Shown here: positions 26,765 to 33,851 of the stretch, piece after piece
Layout: each line of letters begins with the position of its first letter
How positions within the stretch are numbered: position 1 is the first letter of the stretch
Assembly (NCBI GenBank): GCA_002418285.1
Contig: DIDT01000067.1
Span: forward strand, 168,801-232,800
Direction of reading: 5' to 3'
Source of the DNA: Phycisphaerales bacterium UBA5793
GTDB taxonomy: Bacteria > Planctomycetota > Phycisphaerae > Phycisphaerales > UBA5793
Length of the DNA stretch: 64,000 nucleotides
Program-made: the position numbers and the translations under genes
Notes under the pieces: model-generated
Databases searched by the model: none
What the model saw: only the letters and a program-made list of their open reading frames with translations
Told to the model about the DNA's origin: nothing

Positions 26765-27175
26765 CTAGTTCGGATGCAAACCACCACCAAACCACTCACC
26801 AGTTCCTTGCCACAATTCATAGAATACGAGCCACTCGGAAGTCCACGGAATAATCGTCGTCGCCAGCAACATTGTCGCATCCCACTCCATCGACCTTGGG
26901 TAGTACAGGCACAAGTCACCAGCTCCGTAGACGTGTGGCGGCCGTTTGCCCCCCCGGGATTTGAGCCTCGGTTTGAGTACCCTGATTTTTGGTCGCTTGC
27001 CCTTTTTGTACGTGACCAAGACCGTATACGTTCTACTCAAAGGAGTTGGTCTGATCAGCCCATGCCACCGGAGTTCCCCACGTCTAACAACGCATGATGC
27101 GTCTGGGAATCGCCGCGTCAAGTGAATGCGCTGCACTTCTAGTGGAAGCCGCCTAAGTTTCGTGAATATCGCCAT
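26765..27175 (-). CDS. E2-like (UBC-fold) protein of a CBASS operon
   Basis: The 136-residue protein has the pattern HVYGAGDLCLYYP (His81, Cys89), then IIPWTSEWL and TGEWFGGGLHP. This matches the stand-alone E2-like proteins next to CD-NTases in short type II CBASS. In these systems Cys89 would form the thioester that links the E2 to the C-terminus of the CD-NTase and primes it. The gene start at ATG 27175 overlaps the end of the CD-NTase gene by 23 bases, so expression is coupled. There is no E1 or JAB protease gene, which fits the short variant. It is the last gene of the locus. Confidence 0.7.
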   Translation of the reverse strand: MAIFTKLRRLPLEVQRIHLTRRFPDASCVVRRGELRWHGLIRPTPLSRTYTVLVTYKKGKRPKIRVLKPRLKSRGGKRPPHVYGAGDLCLYYPRSMEWDATMLLATTIIPWTSEWLVFYELWQGTGEWFGGGLHPN

Positions 27176-28337
27176 AGAATGTGTGTGGTGCCACCTGCAG
27201 CGCACCCGTGCTTCCCAGCATCGCTCGCCCCGACGATGCTCTTAGTGTCCCAGACTCTCTAGACTCAAGCAATGCACCGCCATACCGATTTGCGGCCGCC
27301 TCTGCATACGAATCGCCGAACATCCCTCCAAGTCTCTGCACCACATGATCCAGACCCTTCGACCGAATTGCCGCGGTGGTATCACTCGCGACTTGGGCCA
27401 ACCACTCAAAGAACCTCACAGCACGCTCGGGGTGCTTATTCCACTTGTCCGCAAAGTTCTCGCGAGGATCTACAGGGTTGGGAATCCAATACAGTCCACT
27501 ACTCCTCTGGACGAGCGTCGGCATCTGGCTCGTGACCTCCAGAAATAAGCTGGATAGATCACGACCACTAGCGGTCGAAAACGAAAGCGCCGCCAGAGTC
27601 GTAATGATGATCGAGATCGGCTTATCGTCTGGGTTTCCAGAATATCTGATATCTCGATGCCGCTTGAGCAACTGAACGATCCGTTGAAGATGTGTCTTCA
27701 CGGTGTGCTCAGGTATTTCCTCGACATCGACATTGGTCGCCTTCGCCATCGCCGCGCGAGCCTCGGCCAACGCTGCTGTCATACAGGATCGAAACCACAA
27801 TGCATACCCCTTCGGATTGCTGGGCTGCCACCGGCGAAGTTCCCTATCGGTAATGATGATTCCATGTTCCGGATACAGCGAGCTGCTTCGGCTCGCGTCG
27901 TCGTCCGGCAGCGAAGGAAGTACATCCATGTGAAAGCCTCGCGGGTACTGCAACGTCCAACAGCGACCGCCCTCTGACAACGAGGGAGCCTCGCCGCCCG
28001 TTGAAGCGATCTCACTCACAAAGTTGCGTAACTGGATTCCAGCCTCGGACTTGAGTTGCTCCTGAGTGATGCCATTGCGGGCTAGGTCCCGGCAGTAAAC
28101 CACGTCGACGTCAAGGTCGTCCGTCGCCTTCACCGGCGGGACCATTGTTCCCAATCGACGCGACCCTTGGACATATACCGAAGCGCCCGCGCCGACGCTC
28201 CCCGCTTGGTGTGCCTCGAACCAGCGGCTGAGATCGTCGTATGCCGCTCTCAGCCGACGGTCCATTTCTTCCGGAACATCCAGAGCATCGGCGGTATGCT
28301 GAAGCAGCATGGCGAACTGTTGCTGATTTGCATTCAC
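27153..28337 (-). CDS. CD-NTase (cGAS/DncV-like nucleotidyltransferase) of CBASS
   Basis: This 394-residue enzyme would make a cyclic oligonucleotide alarm signal on phage infection. It has the nucleotidyltransferase signature YVQGSRRLGT (Gly58-Ser59) followed by DDLDVDVV (Asp76 and Asp78), with a third acid at Asp138 (HMDVLP). The helical C-terminal half is typical of the family. The start is GTG 28337, preceded by AGGAGG, and its start codon overlaps the stop of the upstream effector gene (GTGA). The protein ends in GDIHET rather than the Gly or Ala that some type II enzymes carry for conjugation. Product nucleotide and clade cannot be read off. Confidence 0.85.
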   Translation of the reverse strand: MNANQQQFAMLLQHTADALDVPEEMDRRLRAAYDDLSRWFEAHQAGSVGAGASVYVQGSRRLGTMVPPVKATDDLDVDVVYCRDLARNGITQEQLKSEAGIQLRNFVSEIASTGGEAPSLSEGGRCWTLQYPRGFHMDVLPSLPDDDASRSSSLYPEHGIIITDRELRRWQPSNPKGYALWFRSCMTAALAEARAAMAKATNVDVEEIPEHTVKTHLQRIVQLLKRHRDIRYSGNPDDKPISIIITTLAALSFSTASGRDLSSLFLEVTSQMPTLVQRSSGLYWIPNPVDPRENFADKWNKHPERAVRFFEWLAQVASDTTAAIRSKGLDHVVQRLGGMFGDSYAEAAANRYGGALLESRESGTLRASSGRAMLGSTGALQVAPHTFYGDIHET

Positions 28338-29515
28338 GAGGTACCTCCTGCTGTTGTCACAGCGCTCTCAAGCGACGTGCCGATGGGCATTGCCGGCGTG
28401 AAGCCGCCAAGACTGTTGTTCTGTTCATAAATAATCCATGGGGAGTCTGCCTTCGGCATCCGGACTCGCCCGAATTCGATGGCCGCGCTCACCGGCATGG
28501 CCGGAAACACATGAATGCACTCGTTCGAGCCATAGACTGCCTTCATCTGATCCAGAGCCCGTCGAGTGATCTGCCTGAATGCTCGCAGATGATGCTTTGC
28601 TTTCATGAAGTCGTTGTTCGGCTGATCGATCGATATCTGCCAGATGGATGCGATTGGGCCAAGAGCTCTCCGAATACGCTCCTCGACTACTGTTCCGCTC
28701 AACGAGAACACCAAAGCAAGCGGACCGCCGCTTGGCTCGCCGGTCGTCAATGAATATGACAGAGTCGAAGTACTGTCTTCCCATCTCCAAGATGGCGGTT
28801 CGCGATGCAACTGGTACACATCAACAGTTGGGATATCTGTCAATAGGGTCCCAAGCAGTATGAGAAGTGGTTGGGGGGCAAGACCAAACACGGAGAGGTG
28901 TTCCAATTCTCCAACATCAAGTCTTTGAGTAATCTTTTCCGCGAACTGCCGCCGTAAATGAACTTCCTCGATACGCCAGAATTCAGGGTCGACATCGCGC
29001 CATGACGAGTTGACCATCTGCAAGTTGATCGCACGATCCTCTGCGGGGTATCGCTCTGGGAAGAGTGCAGGCGCCACCGTACCAAAACTCAAAGGGCGCC
29101 CAACGCTGCCGATGGGAGCACCATAGAGAACCAGATGACTTCGCTTTGACGGATCGATTCCAGCTACTCTCTCGATGCGAGCCTCGTGCTCGGCCTTCCA
29201 CGCCAGGAGCAGCTGATCCGGGTACCTGCCACCGTCTTTGTCCGCATCGATTTTCTTGTGACAATCGTGACACACAAGCATGAGATTGCACAACGAGTTC
29301 AGCGATTTGGGTTCAATGTCGATCAGACCACGCGGACCATCCTCGCTAGCCGCATAGATGTGCGCCCGTTCTGCCAGGTTCACAGCCTCTTGGGTCACTG
29401 GCGATTTCCAGAGCGGCCGATTGCAGCCAGAAAACTGGCACCTGCCGGCCGCTCGACCCCACAGAATCTGAGATACTCGTGAAGTGATTTCACTCTGCTT
29501 TACGCGTCGAGCCAC
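28334..29515 (-). CDS. cap5: CBASS effector Cap5: HNH endonuclease fused to SAVED domain
   Basis: The 393-residue protein has an N-terminal HNH nuclease: Cys26 and Cys31 in RCQFSGCNRPL, His52 in ERAHIYAASEDGPRG, then CNLMLVCHDCHKKID with Asn77 and His86. This is followed by a SAVED domain (about residues 150-390; strand block HLSVFGLAPQPLLILLGTLL) that senses the cyclic nucleotide. In characterised Cap5 proteins ligand binding drives oligomerisation and degradation of double-stranded DNA, killing the infected cell. The start is GTG 29515 after AAGGAG. The gene is first in the operon and overlaps the CD-NTase gene. Confidence 0.85.
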   Translation of the reverse strand: MARRVKQSEITSRVSQILWGRAAGRCQFSGCNRPLWKSPVTQEAVNLAERAHIYAASEDGPRGLIDIEPKSLNSLCNLMLVCHDCHKKIDADKDGGRYPDQLLLAWKAEHEARIERVAGIDPSKRSHLVLYGAPIGSVGRPLSFGTVAPALFPERYPAEDRAINLQMVNSSWRDVDPEFWRIEEVHLRRQFAEKITQRLDVGELEHLSVFGLAPQPLLILLGTLLTDIPTVDVYQLHREPPSWRWEDSTSTLSYSLTTGEPSGGPLALVFSLSGTVVEERIRRALGPIASIWQISIDQPNNDFMKAKHHLRAFRQITRRALDQMKAVYGSNECIHVFPAMPVSAAIEFGRVRMPKADSPWIIYEQNNSLGGFTPAMPIGTSLESAVTTAGGTS

Positions 29516-29589
29516 TTGCTCTCCTTGCCGCTTCCCGTGTGTGACAACCTCGGCCCGGATTCGGCCTTGCGCTGTCGGGTTGTTGCTGA

Positions 29590-29666
29590 GGAGCCGGGCG
29601 GACTCGAACCGCTACAATCACATGGAAGCAACCCAGTGGACGGTTACCCAACCGTCAATTGGCTCC
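29590..29666 (-). tRNA. Degenerate tRNA-like sequence
   Basis: Read on the minus strand, the 77 bases start GGAGCC and end GGCTCC (acceptor-like, 6 pairs). They include a D-arm-like GACGGTTGGGTAACCGTC and a typical T-arm GCGG-TTCGAGT-CCGC. The anticodon arm does not form a proper 5-bp stem and 7-base loop, positions equivalent to 7-66 and 49-65 are mismatched, and no CCA is encoded. I regard it as a tRNA remnant or mimic, not a working tRNA. Confidence 0.35.
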
Positions 29667-29696
29667 ATCGCCCTGTTCGCGCAGGGCGATTTTTTA
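29667..29696 (+). terminator. Strong plus-strand terminator between regulator and CBASS operon
   Basis: ATCGCCCTG (29667-29675) pairs perfectly with CAGGGCGAT (29682-29690) and is followed by six T. The T run exists only in the plus direction. It overlaps the stop codon of the minus-strand regulator gene. Confidence 0.75.
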
Positions 29697-30257
29697 TCCA
29701 ATTTCCTCCCCCAGTTTTCGTCGAACAAGCACGCCAAGGGTTTCATCCGACAGTTCGGGAATAACTCGGGTTCCACATCGCATGCAGTACTTGGTATCAC
29801 CGCGGTCAAACCACTTGCCACACTTCGGGCAACACTTCAGCAGCTTCCCTCCGCATTCCGAGCAATACTGAATCTGCTCGAAGATCCCGCCGTCGAATTC
29901 GTCCCATGCCCAAACAACCTCCGGCTTTGCTCCTCGCCGAGCGATGATCTCGTTATCACTGCACATGGGGTTTGTGCAAACTACCCAAAATTCATCATGC
30001 TCCGTTGGAGCCATCATCAGCGGAAGCGCCCCCCTATCGGGCACTTCCTCCCTGGGAGGTATGAGGGCAGATACTGGGATGCGCAACGCCGCGGACAAAC
30101 GGTGAACGGTGCGCAGGTCAACGGCTACATCGCCTGCGGCGTTCTCCAGCCGCGAGATTGTCGCCTGAGAGACCCCGGCTTTTTCCGCAAGATCCGATTG
30201 GCTCATCCCGCGTCGCTGCCTCCAAAGGCCGATTTTCGCCCCAATTTCCTTGCTCAT
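29694..30257 (-). CDS. XRE-family regulator with C-terminal zinc ribbons
   Basis: The 187-residue protein starts at ATG 30257. Residues 5-60 form an XRE helix-turn-helix (LWRQRRGMSQSDLAEKAGVS then ATISRLEN). The C-terminal half has several Cys pairs: CTNPMC, CSECGG, CCPKCG and CMRCG, consistent with two zinc ribbons. It lies 178 bases upstream of cap5 on the same strand, so it may control the CBASS operon or itself. Known CBASS regulators (CapH/CapP) have a different make-up, an HTH protein with a separate metallopeptidase. Confidence 0.75.
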   Translation of the reverse strand: MSKEIGAKIGLWRQRRGMSQSDLAEKAGVSQATISRLENAAGDVAVDLRTVHRLSAALRIPVSALIPPREEVPDRGALPLMMAPTEHDEFWVVCTNPMCSDNEIIARRGAKPEVVWAWDEFDGGIFEQIQYCSECGGKLLKCCPKCGKWFDRGDTKYCMRCGTRVIPELSDETLGVLVRRKLGEEIG

Positions 30258-30278
30258 ATCCAATCGTAGCCGCCGAGC

Positions 30279-30289
30279 GGTTATCAACC
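30279..30289. promoter_or_regulatory. Possible operator of the XRE regulator
   Basis: GGTT-ATC-AACC is a short perfect dyad 22 bases upstream of the regulator start. XRE proteins often bind such dyads to repress their own gene. Assignment rests only on position and symmetry. Confidence 0.25.
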
Positions 30290-30514
30290 ACTACGAAGAA
30301 TACTATTCCATGAATATAGCAGTGAATTAAGGTTAAAACCCTACATTTTCCCATTGCTCCGCTCTTCGATTGCAGAAAGCGCGTTATCACCAACGCATAC
30401 CACCGTCCGATTTCCTAAATCAGGGTATTCACAGCGACCGCCAAGACACTACCAAGTTCAGGAATCTGCAGCTATGCCTGCCCATCTTTCCACGTTTGCC
30501 ACACTCGGATCCAT

Positions 30515-30549
30515 ACAAAAACGGCCGAGGGGGTGAATCCCCTCGGCCT
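30515..30549 (-). terminator. Terminator of the small-gene cluster
   Basis: GGCCGAGGGG (30523-30532) pairs with CCCCTCGGCC (30539-30548). On the minus strand a run of five T follows. It is nearly the same hairpin as the one at 30961-30991. Confidence 0.75.
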
Positions 30550-30595
30550 TTGGAGCGGTCTGAAACCGCGTTGTCGTACTCGTCGCGAGATTCGA

Positions 30596-30730
30596 TCAAT
30601 AATCCATCTCATCCATGCCCCCGCCGGCGGGGGCCTTGTCCTTCTTTTCCTTGATCTCGGCGATCGCACAATCCGTCGTCAGCAGCAGGATCGCAAAGTC
30701 ATACCTCACGCGGCAATCATACACGGCCAT
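30596..30730 (-). CDS. 44-residue protein carrying a GroEL C-terminal tail
   Basis: This short frame starts at ATG 30730, one base overlapping the TGA of the upstream gene (TGATG), with GAGGAGG four bases before it. After 13 unrelated residues it reads ILLLTTDCAIAEIKEKK then APAGGGMDEMDY, the typical end of GroEL. The full groEL at 31857 ends LLLTTDCAICEIKEKK...GGGMDDMDY, so the tail is related but not identical. It may be the remnant of a second groEL gene whose body was lost. A translated tail peptide is possible given the good ribosome site. Confidence 0.55.
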   Translation of the reverse strand: MAVYDCRVRYDFAILLLTTDCAIAEIKEKKDKAPAGGGMDEMDY

Positions 30731-30942
30731 CACTCCTCCTCAATACTCAATACCGTCACCCGATCGTCGGCGTCGGTGGTCGGGTTCTCGCACTGGATGA
30801 CCCAGCCGGGGACGACGGCTTTGAAGGTCTTGGAGCGCGCGTAGTTCGCCGCGGCGCTGCGCACCGCTGACTCGATCTTCACCTGGTTGAGCGTCTTGCG
30901 GTAGATCACATCCGAAGCCGCCGTCTTGAAATTCAGATTCAT
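30730..30942 (-). CDS. Small hypothetical protein
   Basis: The 70-residue protein starts at ATG 30942 after GAAGGA. It is polar, with an acidic C-terminus (SIEEE), and has no recognised family. It is translationally coupled to the GroEL-tail peptide. A terminator hairpin precedes it, so it must have its own promoter or depend on read-through. Confidence 0.5.
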   Translation of the reverse strand: MNLNFKTAASDVIYRKTLNQVKIESAVRSAAANYARSKTFKAVVPGWVIQCENPTTDADDRVTVLSIEEE

Positions 30943-30960
30943 GGGGGTCCTTCAAAAAGC

Positions 30961-30991
30961 AAAACGGCCGAGGGGAACAGTCCCCTCGGCC
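30961..30991 (-). terminator. Terminator after the HicB/DUF2283/DUF4258 genes
   Basis: GGCCGAGGGG (30966-30975) pairs with CCCCTCGGCC (30982-30991), with GTTTT following on the minus strand. The hairpin and some flanking sequence are shared with 30515-30549, suggesting a local duplication. Confidence 0.65.
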
Positions 30992-31082
30992 ATTGAAACG
31001 GTCCGTAGATGCAGAGTCGAACTCGTGGATGTGGGTTGCAGTACCGGGCCATCACCCTGCCCTCTCCCGCGGGGAGAGGAGA

Positions 31083-31289
31083 TCATGCGTACCTCAGCCG
31101 ACCGCGCGGCTTGGGGATGGGCCGGCCCGCCGCCTTGGCCGTCTCGATCCACTCGCCCGCCAGCATCTCGGCGGCGCTCAGCGCCTCGGCGTACGTCGGA
31201 CCGTCCGCCATGCAGCCCGCCAGTTCCGGCACCTCGGCGATGAACCTCCCATCCTCCTCGCTCCAGTAAATGATCACTTCGTATTTCAC
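31083..31289 (-). CDS. HicB-family antitoxin-like protein
   Basis: The 68-residue protein has the HicB-like fold pattern YEVIIYWSEEDGRFIAEVPE, then LAGCMADGPTYAEAL. It lacks a C-terminal DNA-binding domain. No HicA toxin gene is adjacent, so it looks like an orphan or it partners one of the other small genes. It lies 4 bases after the DUF2283 gene. Confidence 0.75.
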   Translation of the reverse strand: MKYEVIIYWSEEDGRFIAEVPELAGCMADGPTYAEALSAAEMLAGEWIETAKAAGRPIPKPRGRLRYA

Positions 31290-31293
31290 TCAC

Positions 31294-31512
31294 TCACGCC
31301 GCCCGGAACGGCAGGTTGTCTACGACGATCTGGGGAAGGTCGCCTTTGCCGAGCACGTTGCGGGCGTCGAGAATCTCGATTCCCACGAGCGACTCATTGG
31401 GGCCAATGTTCAACGCGACCTCATCGGTCAACTGCACCACCCGGCACTGCTGCTCGCCCTCGATCAGCCGGATGTACAACGCGTCTACTTCACTGTCGTA
31501 ACTGATTCGCAT
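31294..31512 (-). CDS. DUF2283 family protein
   Basis: The 72-residue protein reads MRISYDSEVDALYIRL, then VALNIGPNESLVGIEILDA, the standard DUF2283 pattern. Members are often found beside DUF4258 proteins in what look like toxin-antitoxin pairs, as here, with the DUF4258 gene 8 bases upstream. Function unproven. Confidence 0.8.
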   Translation of the reverse strand: MRISYDSEVDALYIRLIEGEQQCRVVQLTDEVALNIGPNESLVGIEILDARNVLGKGDLPQIVVDNLPFRAA

Positions 31513-31520
31513 GGTTCTTC

Positions 31521-31790
31521 TCAGAAGTAATAGGTATAGACCGTCACAACGACGAGTTCGCCGGGCTCCTCTGCGACGACCGGGGCGACCTGCTTGATGG
31601 CGTAGTGCCGCCCCTGCCAGGTGCTGTTGAACGCGAAATTGTAGCGAAACAACGTCCGCCCACGCTTGGCCGGTTCGGCGTCTCCCTCGCGAATCGCCTG
31701 CACCACCTCCGCTTCCGTGGCGCCGCGCTCGATGCACTGCTCCCGCGCGTGCATCGAGAGTCGAACTGGTTTGCCCGCTGCATCGCTCAT
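31521..31790 (-). CDS. DUF4258 family protein
   Basis: The 89-residue protein has the family block LSMHAREQCIERGATEAEV (His, Arg and the RGA turn) and a C-terminal strand pair (VVVTVYTYYF). DUF4258 proteins are candidate toxins with a RelE/BrnT-like fold. Paired with DUF2283 it forms a likely small toxin-antitoxin module placed directly after groEL. Confidence 0.75.
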   Translation of the reverse strand: MSDAAGKPVRLSMHAREQCIERGATEAEVVQAIREGDAEPAKRGRTLFRYNFAFNSTWQGRHYAIKQVAPVVAEEPGELVVVTVYTYYF

Positions 31791-31798
31791 GGTGGATC

Positions 31799-31833
31799 AT
31801 AAAACACCGCCGCCGGTCTTTCGACCGGCGGGG
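31799..31833 (-). terminator. groEL terminator
   Basis: CGCCGGTC (31811-31818) and GACCGGCG (31823-31830) form a hairpin with loop TTTC, extended by flanking C-G pairs. GTTTTAT follows on the minus strand, 24 bases after the groEL stop. Confidence 0.75.
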
Positions 31834-31856
31834 GTGGGTCAATCAGGTTGTCATTC

Positions 31857-33491
31857 TCAATAGTCCATGTCATCCATGCCGCCGCCTGCGGGCACGGCGG
31901 CCTTCTTTTCCTTGATCTCGCAGATCGCGCAGTCCGTCGTCAGCAGCAGGCTGGCGATGCTTGCCGCGTTCTGCAGCGCGACGCGCTCGACCTTGGTCGG
32001 GACGATCACGCCGGCCTTGACGAGGTCTTCATAGGTCTGCGTCAGCGCGTTGAAGCCGTAGTTGTTGTCCTTGGCTTCTTCAACCTTCTGCGCGATGATC
32101 GAGCCATCGAGGCCGCAGTTCTCGGCGATCTGCTTGATGGGAGCCGAGAGAGCGCGGCCGATGATGTCCACGCCGATCTGCTCGTCGCCCTTGGCCGCCT
32201 TGCGGGCCTTCTCGAGCGCCTTGCGGCTGCGGAGCACGGCCACGCCGCCTCCGGGCAGGATGCCCTCTTCGACCGCGGCGCGGCAGGCGTGCAGCGCGTC
32301 TTCCACGCGGGCCTTCTTCTCTTTCATCTCGACTTCGGTCGCAGCGCCGACGTTGATCTGCGCCACGCCGCCCGCGAGCTTGGCCAGACGCTCCTGGAGC
32401 TTCTCGCTGTCGTAGTCGCTGGTGCTGGCTTCGATCTGGTGGCGGAGCTGGGCGATGCGGCCCTGGATGTCGCCCTTCTTGCCCGCGCCTTCGACGATCG
32501 TCGTGTTGTCCTTGTCGATCGTGACCTTCTTGGCCCGGCCGAGATCGGCCAGCGTGAGCTTCTCGAGCTCGATGCCGAGTTCATCCATGATGGCCCGGCC
32601 GCCCGTGAGGATGGCGATGTCTTCCATCATGGCCTTGCGGCGATCGCCAAAGCCCGGGGCCTTGACGGCGCAGACCTTGAGCGTGCCGCGCAGCTTGTTG
32701 ACCACGAGGGTGGCCAGGGCTTCGCCTTCGATGTCTTCAGCGACGATGAGGATGCCCTTGCCCTGCTCGGCGACCTTGCCGAGGATGGGGATCAGATCTT
32801 TGGCGGAAGTGATCTTTTTCTCGTGAATCAGGACGTAACAGTCTTCGAGGACGCACTCCATGTTGGCCACGTCGGTGACGAAGTGCGGGCTGAGGTAGCC
32901 CTTGTCAAACTGCATGCCTTCGAGCAGTTCGACGTCGGTTTCGAGGGATTTGCCCTCTTCGACGGTGATGACGCCGTCTTTGCCGACCTTATCCATGGCC
33001 TCGGCGATGATCTTGCCGATGGCCGCGTCCTGGTTGGCGCTGCACGTGCCGACCTGGGCGATTTCGTTGGAGGTGGTGACCTTTTTGCTCATCCCGCCAA
33101 GCGCCTCAACGACGGCGGCGACGGCGGCGTCAATGCCCCGCTTCACCGCGTTAGCATTTGCCCCCGCAGTGATGTTTTTCAGACCCTCACTAAAAATGGC
33201 CTCCGCGTAGATCGTGGCAGTCGTGGTGCCATCGCCGGCGTCTTTTGACGATTTTGAGGCGACTTCCTTCACCATCTGCGCGCCCATGTTTTCGTATGGG
33301 TCGTCGAGTTCGATTTCCTTGGCGACGGTGACGCCGTCCTTGGTGACGGTCGGGGCGCCGAATGATTTTTCGATCATGACGACGCGGCCGGAGGGGCCGA
33401 GGGTGGTGCGCACTGCGGCGGCGAGTTTGGCGACGCCCTTGCGAATGCGCTCGCGGGCGTCGGATTCAAAGGCAATCTGCTTGGCAGCCAT
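31857..33491 (-). CDS. groEL: Chaperonin GroEL (60 kDa subunit)
   Basis: The 544-residue protein is full length and has the invariant DAGDGTTTAT nucleotide motif, TLGPSGRVVMIEK near the N-terminus and the equatorial PGGGVA segment. It forms the double-ring ATP-driven folding chamber with GroES. The tail is short, PAGGGMDDMDY, without the long GGM repeat. The start at ATG 33491 has GGAAGGA nine bases upstream. It is separated from groES by two small genes. No CIRCE operator is visible in front of groES or groEL, so HrcA control is not supported. Confidence 0.97.
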   Translation of the reverse strand: MAAKQIAFESDARERIRKGVAKLAAAVRTTLGPSGRVVMIEKSFGAPTVTKDGVTVAKEIELDDPYENMGAQMVKEVASKSSKDAGDGTTTATIYAEAIFSEGLKNITAGANANAVKRGIDAAVAAVVEALGGMSKKVTTSNEIAQVGTCSANQDAAIGKIIAEAMDKVGKDGVITVEEGKSLETDVELLEGMQFDKGYLSPHFVTDVANMECVLEDCYVLIHEKKITSAKDLIPILGKVAEQGKGILIVAEDIEGEALATLVVNKLRGTLKVCAVKAPGFGDRRKAMMEDIAILTGGRAIMDELGIELEKLTLADLGRAKKVTIDKDNTTIVEGAGKKGDIQGRIAQLRHQIEASTSDYDSEKLQERLAKLAGGVAQINVGAATEVEMKEKKARVEDALHACRAAVEEGILPGGGVAVLRSRKALEKARKAAKGDEQIGVDIIGRALSAPIKQIAENCGLDGSIIAQKVEEAKDNNYGFNALTQTYEDLVKAGVIVPTKVERVALQNAASIASLLLTTDCAICEIKEKKAAVPAGGGMDDMDY

Positions 33492-33551
33492 GTGATTCAA
33501 TCCTTCCAGTTAGTGTTGAGTCTTCAGTGTTGTTTCAGTTGATGATGATGT

Positions 33552-33809
33552 TCAGTTGCGCCGGGCTTCGAGTGATCCGATGACGTCAACTCGCAGAGCG
33601 GCTTCGATGTCGACCGGTGTTTCGCCGTGCGGCGGCCGGACGACGGCGACGCGTTCGGCAATGACGGATCCGCCCCAGTCGATGCCCGTCACCACGACGG
33701 TCTCAACCTCGCCACAGCGCACGTGCTGCACGTGCAACCGGCCGAAGGGCAGGTGAGGCACGGTGGTGTCGGAGATGAGTTGCGGGGAAGTGGGCAGGGG
33801 TTTGGTCAT
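33552..33809 (-). CDS. Small hypothetical protein between groES and groEL
   Basis: An 85-residue protein starting at ATG 33809, with a central strand-rich part (VETVVVTGIDWGGSVIAERVAVV) and two Cys-free ends. No family is recognised. It lies 60 bases upstream of groEL in the same operon. Confidence 0.45.
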   Translation of the reverse strand: MTKPLPTSPQLISDTTVPHLPFGRLHVQHVRCGEVETVVVTGIDWGGSVIAERVAVVRPPHGETPVDIEAALRVDVIGSLEARRN

Positions 33810-33851
33810 GATCCATCTCGATATCTCCCGGCATCCGGCCGGGCGTGCAAT

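Larger units (their letters stand above)
29543..29696 (+). ncRNA. Candidate structured RNA antisense to the cap5 leader
   Basis: On the plus strand the region holds a nested structure. ACAACC (29544-29549) can pair with GGTTGT (29578-29583). GGAGCC (29590-29595) pairs with GGCTCC (29661-29666), enclosing hairpins GCGG/CCGC and GACGGTT/AACCGTC. A strong terminator follows directly. No plus-strand gene lies upstream to account for that terminator. The 5' end and promoter are not identified. Confidence 0.4.
30258..30595. other. Region upstream of the XRE gene; AT-rich with terminator
   Basis: No gene is seen. The part nearest the regulator (30280-30350) is clearly AT-rich and must hold its promoter. 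The far part contains the terminator of the minus-strand small-gene cluster. No further structure is recognised. Confidence 0.4.

Noticed and set aside
29590..29666. Selenocysteine tRNA (selC)
   Set aside because: No TCA anticodon in a loop, only 77 bases, and no long extra arm or 8-bp acceptor.
31857..33248. Long plus-strand frame opposite groEL
   Set aside because: It is the GC-rich antisense shadow of groEL; Asp/Leu/Val-rich with no domain and no ribosome site.
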